Shown: piece by piece, positions 57,209-64,000 of the stretch
Position numbering within the stretch: the stretch's first letter is position 1
How the letters are laid out: each line of letters begins with the position of its first letter
From: Phytomonas francai
Lineage: Eukaryota > Euglenozoa > Kinetoplastea > Trypanosomatida > Trypanosomatidae
NCBI GenBank assembly: GCA_001766655.1
Contig: MJCC01000001.1
Span: forward strand, 1,970,364-2,034,363
Reading direction: 5' to 3'
DNA: 64,000 nucleotides
Notes under the pieces: generated by a model
The model's database searches: none
Seen by the model: the letters and a program-made list of their open reading frames with translations, nothing else
Told to the model about the DNA's origin: nothing
Translations under genes and position numbers: made by a program

Positions 57209-60200
57209 CCGCTGACCACGTTGTTACAGCGGTGAAGCTAACCGAGATGGCACTTTTCTTACGGGTTGACGATCTTTACTCAGGGGCGTCAACTATGCTG
57301 GACAGCCTTCGGGAAATCGGCCCATGGAACATTACAGCCTCCCAGGAGTCACCTGTCGCGAAGAGTCGTTCTCATACCCTGACAGTCGCCGTTTCGCGAT
57401 TTGAGTGCGTGCTTGACTCCATGCAGCTTGTCATGGAACGGTTGTCTTTTGCAAGGACAGGGTCGTTGACAGACATGGCACATTATGGCTGCACATTGCA
57501 GCATCTCTTCATTCGATTCGATGAGTCATACTTTGTGTCGCCGATTGCTGTTAGTATGAAGCCAAGCGGTAGAATTGTTGTATCGGAGGTCGTCCTCCGC
57601 GTCACTCGCCCTACTTGGGATTATCTCTGCGTGCTGAGTAGCCGCGCAGCGGAATTGCTCGAGAAAGTATCCGATTGCTGGATGCCTGGCACGGTCGTCA
57701 CCGTGCCTACTGTTCACGGCGAAAGGGTTAGTTTTGCATTTTTAGAACACTACCATGATCAGAGCTCGTCTTTGCGAAAGGTGAAGGGCTTACCTAGTCT
57801 CTTTGTGAAGGGATGTCACATTATTTTCGAGCCCTTTAATTTGACCCTCACTGCCTCCAGTGTGCTCCTGAGTGGTTCGACGCGCAGAGGCCAAAAAGAG
57901 ACGCACATCGACATCAAGTATGTGGCGTGCACCTCTGACTGTGTGCAGCCCATGTGTTTAAGTCTCACCTTAAAAAAAGGTCTGCATCTGTACATACCCG
58001 AGAATCTTCAGGGGCTAAAAATTTTAACGATTCCTTCTGCAACTTGTTCGAGCAAATACCGCGACGACATGCGGATGGGCACAGAGGAAATCATGCTTCT
58101 ACAAATAAAAGATGCGCACTTCGTCTTTATACAGCAAATTGTATACGCATCGCTAGGCACAACTCGCGGGCTGAACGATGGTGTAACCATCTCGTCCTTT
58201 AAGATAATCTCGTCTACAGATTTGACAGGCTCTTCCAGTACAACGTGCCCTTATCACTCTTCGTTCATACAGCTGTCCTGCAAACTTACACGTCTGGTGT
58301 TGCCTAGAATCGGTGTGATTCCGTTTACCATCCTTGGCATGTTTTTTTCCAGGCTACACGCCTTCATCACGGACGAGATCCTCTCGGTAGATGCCTATAG
58401 GCTTATATTGAACGCCTGTACCGACGTAGCGATAGATTTGAACACGGACGAGTGCGTCATTGACTGTGGGTGGTCCAGAGACCGGTACGGCCGATTGGAG
58501 TTGAGCACTTCCCTTCCGACCGCGCGTCGCCAGTGCGATCAGTCAGTCCAAAAGCGACGGGGCACACTAGACGCGTTCGGGGAGCCCTTTCTCCCGGTTT
58601 TTACGCGGTCCGACATCGAGCCTGTTCTTTTCAAAACAGATCCTTCGCGGCTCGTGCTGAGCCTCACTATTCCCTGTTTGTCGGCATCCTTGGAGCTCGC
58701 TGAAGGCTCGGCAGCCGGCACCGCCGTCAAGACTGTGCTTTGCCTTTCTGCTTTTCAGATCGAGGTGCCACTTCCCCGATATGATTTCTGGACAGATGAG
58801 GTACGGGCAACCGTGTCACCTCCACCTAAAATAGTCTCGGACTACGTGTCCGTTAGACTGGAGCAGGTCGATGCGTCCTTCAGGATCGGCAGTCTGACTG
58901 TGAAGGGGGTGGAGATCCAATGGGGAAGGTTGACCTCGGCCTTCCCCCCCTCACTCACCTATAGAGTTAAATTGGATGTCAACAATGCGACTGAGGTGCC
59001 GAGTCTCTCTTCTCTCTCCACCACCACCTCCTCAGAAGAGGTGTATGCTTTTGTCGACGTGCAAGTCGACTCGTGGGACGCGCGGTTGGATCTCTCGTGT
59101 GAGAGGGCCAACTACCACAACGCTTTAGAGCTTATGCGCTTCGTTATTTCTGCCTCTGACTCGTTGCACCCTTTTGTATGCATCACACAGAACATGGCAG
59201 ATCAGGAATTTAACCTAGACACTATCGGCGATCTTCATTTTTGTACCCCTGCAGGAGTTTCGTGTAAGGAAACGGAAAAGGTTCTCGTAATTGAGCGTTG
59301 CTCCTTTATGGCCAGCCGAAAAGAATGTCATCTGGTCGTCTGTGAGGACACGACCGTGATCTTTCGCAATTGCATCTTCAAGCATCTACATGATGATTTT
59401 GTATTGTTGACTGACAAGACGGCGTTCTATATACTCGTGCAATGCTCTGAGGCATTTGACATATTCCATGACCTGGTGCATCCTCAATTGCCGGAAGCGG
59501 GTGAAGTCTCGACAACGTCCCCCTTCAAGTTTAACCTTGCCCTGAGGAAGGGTCTTTTTCAGATGCAGCTAACAAAGAAGGTTACCTTTGTGGTTTCTCA
59601 GCATCAGACTTTGTTCAATAGTTTGTCCAGCAAGATGCTAAATCGTAAGAAGCTTCGTGTTGAAAACATTCGCATTGATTGTATGTGCAGTGGCTCCGCT
59701 CAAATGTTGCCGGTATGCACAAGGATCACTGTAGAAGCCGAGTCATCCTTTTCAGCGGAGCACGAGCTCCTTCTCAACTGCTCTCTGAGCTTTGGGGAGG
59801 TACTCATTCCGATCATAGCCACTGCAATCGAACCGTTATCGTCTCTACTGTGTGATTTACATGCCCAGTACTCAAAGTGGGGGATTGTGAAGCGGAGCCG
59901 GTTTGTTGCAGCATCCTTGCACCAACAGAGGATGGAACCGGAACCCTTTTTCCGGTTTGAACGCTGGAGAGTGGTCTTTTCCATCTCGCTTATTCCCTTA
60001 CAGGTGCTGCTACCCAATCGCATGCCGGTTATCACATTAACGGTTTCGAATGTCTTTATATGCTCTACCAAGGACCGCCAAAACGAAGATGGTGTGTTGC
60101 ACGCGCGTCTAGGTCTTCACGGCGTGGCAGCGTACGAATTCTCAAGCGAGTGCTTTAAACCGCTTTTGACAAACCATTTAGTGGTGGAAGCTCAAGGTAA

Positions 60201-63183
60201 CGTGGGGGGCGCCACCGGACTCTGCGAGCTTCACATGACGGTTAGCCCAGGAAACATCGACGTTTCAGCTGAGCAGGTGCGCCTACTGAAGTATTTAACA
60301 GAATACACACAGGACCTGGCGATATGCCGCTCCACGGCACGTATTATTAACGAAACGGGTACGTCCTTTTCCTTAACGATGACTTCAGGGAGCGTAGTCA
60401 CTGTAAGCGACCAGCAGGAGTTGGCGCTGCACAAGCTTTTGAAACCAAATCAGCTTGCGGGGATTCGACGCGATGGTGATACCTTCGATCACGTTTTGGT
60501 GGGTAAGAGTAACGCAGCTTTGCACAACTTTGCGGAACCCAATACGTTTGGCATCGGCACCAGCGTTTGTGTGTTTTCGAGCGGCTTTGCACTTCACGTG
60601 ACCACCGCGATGGATTCTCAGTTCACCCAGCGCGTGTGGGTGCGCACGTTGGTGCTTGTAAAGAATGAAACGGCTTACCGCCTGATATTCACCTCAGACA
60701 GCTCCTCTGGCTCGCGTATCGTGGGACGTGGCGCGGTATCTTGCCTCCCCGAAAGCTTACTAGATTGCAGGGGGCTGAACCTGGCCTTGCTGCTTGCAGA
60801 TGATGACAGTTGCCTCTCGCTGAAGGAACCTCTCTGGCATGCCACGAGTGCGCTGGAGCGCGTGAAGCTCGCCTACAAGGAGGAAACTCCACCACAGCGT
60901 ATAGCGATCGAGTTTATTTCCCAAAAAGATGCCTCGAGTCACTATGTGACTCTAGATTTTGAGCTCACTGGAGACGGTGGCATTATGATATTTGTGCATC
61001 TCTCGCAGCCTCTTCTCGTGAATCAGACCTGTTTCCCTATTCTGGTTGAATTCCTTGGTGCGACTTCCTTACCAGAGCATATGACCTCCCTTCGAATCGA
61101 TCCTGGTGCCTCAGCGAGTGTTTGCCACCTGAATCCGGCCATTTCTCACCCTAGTCGTGTGCGCATTGATGCTAACTCGATCCTCTACGAATCCTCAGAT
61201 AATTTGGAGCTGTATTCTGCTCATCACAGCGATTTCGACACAAGCGTTAACTTTGTTGTGAAGCACTGCAAATACCCTCTGCGCTACTTTTTTGAGCTGA
61301 CCGCAGGCTATAAAGCCAGACCCTACCCTGGGCGGAGGACTACAGCATGTATTATTTCGGCTAGCAACCAGGCCTTCGTTCGGAACGAGTGTGAGGTAGA
61401 CATTCTGATTTTGTCGACTTCAACTGGGACACCTGTCGGTAGCCTTCCAGCGGACGGTCTGCGGAGCCGCTCTGAGGGTCCGAACCTGGGTTACGTTCCG
61501 TTTAATCATGGCCTACGTTTGAAGGTCCAGGAGTTGTTCTTTTCTGAGGAATTTGAGATCATCCCCAACTTTGCTGGGGCCTGTATTCAATGCACGTCAA
61601 AAGAGTCCAATGGAGCGTCGCCCGTCGGCCACACGATGTTTTTCTTGCTGCGCCCGATCGCAGACAGCGAAGGTCGCTTCTTTGACATCTTGCCCCCGAT
61701 GGTGATTGTCAACCGGCACCCTTCACTGCGTCTATATGGGCGCCATATGGTCCTGAGAAGGGATCCGACGGACGCCGCCGGTAGTACCGGCTTCTTGCCC
61801 GCGACCAGCTTTCACGTAGACGCGAATGCGCAGAGGGAGTGGTATACCATAGCAAGCGTTGGCTACTCCAGCTACTTTTCCCTCAGCTTCAACGATCACG
61901 TACCGCATTCCTTTCTCGACAAAGCCGACTTGCCTCCAAACACATCATGGAGAGGCTACATTGAGCATAGGAACTCTTTTCATTACGTAGACATCACCAG
62001 AAAAGGGCTTTACGACCCTGTGACCATGGTCATCAGTGAGCCACAGCCCGCGCTGCTTCGGGTTGTAAACATGACCACGGTTGCCTTTCGCGAGGTGGAC
62101 GCGTTGACGACGAGTTCACTGAGCTCGTCGCATCCCGGTGACAAGGAGCTGGTGCTAACGCGTGTGGATGGCAGCAACGCTCGACTGTGCATTTCGTTGT
62201 TGGGTGACTGCGATTGTACCGACGGCTTGGTTTCTACATCCACATTCTTTTCAGTCCGTGTCCGAACCGTGGTGGGCGATCGCGACCGACCCACCATAGT
62301 GCTTCTTTTCGATCCCAAGGCTGACATTTTCGGCCATAAGGACGTATTGGTTCCGCCTGAAGAAAAGCAACGCCTCGAGCTGCGGTTAGAGGGAAGCATT
62401 TTTAGGCAATGCTTGAACTTACGCGATGGGGTATGCACACCGGTGCAGCTGCAGCTAGAGTCTTTATTCATCTATGTCGCTTACACAGGCACCTTCACAG
62501 TGCAGTGCACCGCTGCTGGGCTCAGCATTTGCAACGAATGCGATGGTGAGCAAATCCGTATTCTGGAGCCCTTTGAGCTGAATTTGGCGGTGCGGGATGC
62601 CAGTTGGGGTCTCTGCTCCGTGAATGTTCATTCCTTTCATAGTAGTGTAAGCCCGATCCACATTACCATTTCAGATTGGTTTGTGTACCAAGTACAGCAA
62701 TTCTTTGAGCATTGCAGGCTTTCGCCCTCGGAGGGCTCGGTGGCCTTGATGCACGATTCCTATAGAGCGGCCCCTTTATTGGATCACGCTGGACCGCTGC
62801 GTTTTATAAGTATAGACCAGGCAACTTTATCGACCATTCCTGTTGAGATTAGTTGGGATCGAAGTGTGGTCCCACCAACCGACTATATCCTTGGCGATTC
62901 CCCGTTAAGTCTGATTATTCCATCCCTTCATCACGCTCGCTTTGTCCTCCCACGCGTGCAGTTCAAAAAGCTCTTCACGCCTTCACTAAATCAGCTCTTC
63001 GGTACGATTCAGCAGCTATTCCTAACAGAGATACTGAAGCAGCTGCCGCAGATTGTAGGCAGTGTTGGCTTCTTCAGAAGCGACAGCTCTCTGATCCAAC
63101 GCATAGGGTCAGGCCTCACCTCTTTCTTTTCCTGGAGTTCGAAGCAGGATGACAAGACAAACAACGACGCTTCTCTGCTATAG
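57178..63183 (+). CDS. VPS13-like lipid-transfer protein, main part (frame 2)
   Basis: 2001 codons to a TAG, giving with the upstream part about 2,520 residues. The ATG at 57178 is internal and not a natural start. The long middle is repeated beta-strand-rich sequence of the bridge-like groove. Toward the end there are VAB/DUF1162-like blocks (VRNECEVDILILSTSTGTPVG, with surrounding FELTAGYKARPYPGRRT and MVIVNRHPSLRLYG) and a VPS13 C-terminal region with AGPLRFISIDQATLSTIPVEISW and a helical end (FKKLFTPSLNQLFGTIQQLFLTEILKQLPQIVG, split here for length) like the ATG2/VPS13 C-terminal helices. Function is inferred from the family: lipid transfer at contact sites. The single frameshift near 57.15 kb is the only break. 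Confidence 0.85.
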   Translation: MLLRSVSQQVAADHVVTAVKLTEMALFLRVDDLYSGASTMLDSLREIGPWNITASQESPVAKSRSHTLTVAVSRFECVLDSMQLVMERLSFARTGSLTDMAHYGCTLQHLFIRFDESYFVSPIAVSMKPSGRIVVSEVVLRVTRPTWDYLCVLSSRAAELLEKVSDCWMPGTVVTVPTVHGERVSFAFLEHYHDQSSSLRKVKGLPSLFVKGCHIIFEPFNLTLTASSVLLSGSTRRGQKETHIDIKYVACTSDCVQPMCLSLTLKKGLHLYIPENLQGLKILTIPSATCSSKYRDDMRMGTEEIMLLQIKDAHFVFIQQIVYASLGTTRGLNDGVTISSFKIISSTDLTGSSSTTCPYHSSFIQLSCKLTRLVLPRIGVIPFTILGMFFSRLHAFITDEILSVDAYRLILNACTDVAIDLNTDECVIDCGWSRDRYGRLELSTSLPTARRQCDQSVQKRRGTLDAFGEPFLPVFTRSDIEPVLFKTDPSRLVLSLTIPCLSASLELAEGSAAGTAVKTVLCLSAFQIEVPLPRYDFWTDEVRATVSPPPKIVSDYVSVRLEQVDASFRIGSLTVKGVEIQWGRLTSAFPPSLTYRVKLDVNNATEVPSLSSLSTTTSSEEVYAFVDVQVDSWDARLDLSCERANYHNALELMRFVISASDSLHPFVCITQNMADQEFNLDTIGDLHFCTPAGVSCKETEKVLVIERCSFMASRKECHLVVCEDTTVIFRNCIFKHLHDDFVLLTDKTAFYILVQCSEAFDIFHDLVHPQLPEAGEVSTTSPFKFNLALRKGLFQMQLTKKVTFVVSQHQTLFNSLSSKMLNRKKLRVENIRIDCMCSGSAQMLPVCTRITVEAESSFSAEHELLLNCSLSFGEVLIPIIATAIEPLSSLLCDLHAQYSKWGIVKRSRFVAASLHQQRMEPEPFFRFERWRVVFSISLIPLQVLLPNRMPVITLTVSNVFICSTKDRQNEDGVLHARLGLHGVAAYEFSSECFKPLLTNHLVVEAQGNVGGATGLCELHMTVSPGNIDVSAEQVRLLKYLTEYTQDLAICRSTARIINETGTSFSLTMTSGSVVTVSDQQELALHKLLKPNQLAGIRRDGDTFDHVLVGKSNAALHNFAEPNTFGIGTSVCVFSSGFALHVTTAMDSQFTQRVWVRTLVLVKNETAYRLIFTSDSSSGSRIVGRGAVSCLPESLLDCRGLNLALLLADDDSCLSLKEPLWHATSALERVKLAYKEETPPQRIAIEFISQKDASSHYVTLDFELTGDGGIMIFVHLSQPLLVNQTCFPILVEFLGATSLPEHMTSLRIDPGASASVCHLNPAISHPSRVRIDANSILYESSDNLELYSAHHSDFDTSVNFVVKHCKYPLRYFFELTAGYKARPYPGRRTTACIISASNQAFVRNECEVDILILSTSTGTPVGSLPADGLRSRSEGPNLGYVPFNHGLRLKVQELFFSEEFEIIPNFAGACIQCTSKESNGASPVGHTMFFLLRPIADSEGRFFDILPPMVIVNRHPSLRLYGRHMVLRRDPTDAAGSTGFLPATSFHVDANAQREWYTIASVGYSSYFSLSFNDHVPHSFLDKADLPPNTSWRGYIEHRNSFHYVDITRKGLYDPVTMVISEPQPALLRVVNMTTVAFREVDALTTSSLSSSHPGDKELVLTRVDGSNARLCISLLGDCDCTDGLVSTSTFFSVRVRTVVGDRDRPTIVLLFDPKADIFGHKDVLVPPEEKQRLELRLEGSIFRQCLNLRDGVCTPVQLQLESLFIYVAYTGTFTVQCTAAGLSICNECDGEQIRILEPFELNLAVRDASWGLCSVNVHSFHSSVSPIHITISDWFVYQVQQFFEHCRLSPSEGSVALMHDSYRAAPLLDHAGPLRFISIDQATLSTIPVEISWDRSVVPPTDYILGDSPLSLIIPSLHHARFVLPRVQFKKLFTPSLNQLFGTIQQLFLTEILKQLPQIVGSVGFFRSDSSLIQRIGSGLTSFFSWSSKQDDKTNNDASLL

Positions 63184-64000
63184 ACAGGCGGTCTCGCAGG
63201 GAATTCTGCAAAGACGAACTATAGGTAGTTCGGTGTATAATCGGTAAGTGATTTCTTTGCGGTTTCTTTTGGTGTAGACTCTGTTTGCTTTTTAAACTTT
63301 CTATAATCCTATAAAGAACAACAAGTTTGTCTAATCCGTGGCGCTTCGAGCGTCTTGCGGCCAAAAATAGCTGTTGATCATCCGACACGCTTTAGCTGTT
63401 CTAGAAACCACCTAGGAAATCTTAATGGTCTGCCTGCACATCGTGTATGTTCAGAGTGGGCCCCGAACCCCCTTGTGTGCTACTTGTACTTGGAAATTCT
63501 TTCTGTGTGTCATATCTTTTTTTTTTTTTGCTCGTTTATACAAAGACCCTGCTGCATCGTTTTAGGTGAGAACCCTTTTGATGTGAAACCGAGTATTCCA
63601 TTTTGTCGCCAGGATTCAGTAGCGCAGGCCGAGGACGGAGCCCAATCGTGTTCAACTCTTTTCCTTTAGAATTTAGACTGTGGGGAAAGGGGCACCACAG
63701 GCAAGCCAAGGGGATGGAATCTTGGCAGGAGGGGTGGGGGACAAGAATGAAAAGGGGCTCCTTCAATGCGCACACTCCATGCGTCACCCGCCTGGGCTGC
63801 TAGATTGAGCGCTGCGCTACGCTACCGCCTTGCGCGGCAAGGTTTCTCAACTACAGGATTCGTGTTAGACATTTATCGCTTCACTCCGTGGGGTAAGCAT
63901 CTTATAGAGAAGAAGATCGAACCTGTTTAGCTGAGCCGTCACATACACACTGAGAGCACTTTTTGCGCAAGCTTTACAACTTTCCCTGACACACGGTTCT
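63184..64000. other. Right-edge intergenic stretch
   Basis: No confident gene. A T13 run near 63518-63530 could be a pyrimidine tract for a gene beyond the edge. A short hairpin (CCTTGcgcggCAAGG near 63829) is present. Confidence 0.45.

Noticed and set aside
671..63183. Reassigned stop codons (as in Blastocrithidia, where UAA and UAG also mean Glu and UGA means Trp)
   Set aside because: Large genes here use TAG, TAA and TGA as terminators, Trp is TGG throughout, and BILBO1, MCM4, HslU and others have no in-frame stops. The two frames with stops are better explained by decay or error.
63780..63960. tRNA-like fragment and A-box-like word on the minus strand
   Set aside because: No T-loop TTCGA in the right place and no cloverleaf can be drawn.

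Overview
The window is nuclear DNA of a trypanosomatid (kinetoplastid) protist. Genes are intronless and packed head-to-tail on one strand for about 50 kb. Several ORFs are preceded by a polypyrimidine tract plus AG, as trans-splicing requires, and the flagellar-pocket-collar protein BILBO1, found only in kinetoplastids, is present. Intergenic DNA is AT-rich with (TA)n tracts, so this is not a GC-rich Leishmania- or Crithidia-like genome; the genus cannot be fixed by eye. From memory, BILBO1, HslU2 and CRK12 also lie close together on T. brucei chromosome 11, which supports orthology here.

From about 51.1 kb down to 0.7 kb everything reads on the minus strand as one polycistronic unit. In transcription order it holds: a TEX9-like coiled-coil protein, a WDR74/Nsa1-type WD40 protein, a 57-aa protein, a HAT-repeat (CstF-77/Rna14-like) protein carrying a striking GC-rich block, a PEX11-family protein, PIG-L/GPI12, a DHX57-like DExH helicase with zinc knuckles, BILBO1, a small LYR-type membrane protein, a GC-rich hairpin element, a kinesin, a CHFR-like FHA-RING-PBZ ubiquitin ligase, a 96-aa membrane protein, a CFAP96-like flagellar protein, small ORFs, HslU, a USP-family deubiquitinase, MCM4, a BUD31 splicing factor, a membrane-protein relic, a membrane-anchored unknown, a 231-aa unknown, a CRK12-like kinase and a receptor with a degenerate cyclase domain.

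The 51.1-54.5 kb segment is a divergent strand-switch region with poly(G) runs (one of 15 G). It also holds a broken Miro GTPase. To the right, methionine sulfoxide reductase A and a very large VPS13-like lipid-transfer protein, split by one frameshift, read on the plus strand.

The recurring theme is broken frames: the Miro relic, the VPS13 frameshift, a kinesin C-terminus continuing in frame past a TAA, a 112-codon frame with two internal stops at 9.4-9.7 kb, and shifted fragments at 13.7-14.4 and 25.8-26.0 kb. Some are clearly decay (the Miro P-loop lysine is gone); single-base shifts could also be assembly errors. All three stop codons end good genes here, so the genetic code looks standard. 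Gene functions span flagellum and cytoskeleton, mitochondrial proteolysis, replication, RNA processing, GPI synthesis and glycosome biogenesis, the usual unrelated mix in a trypanosomatid cluster.
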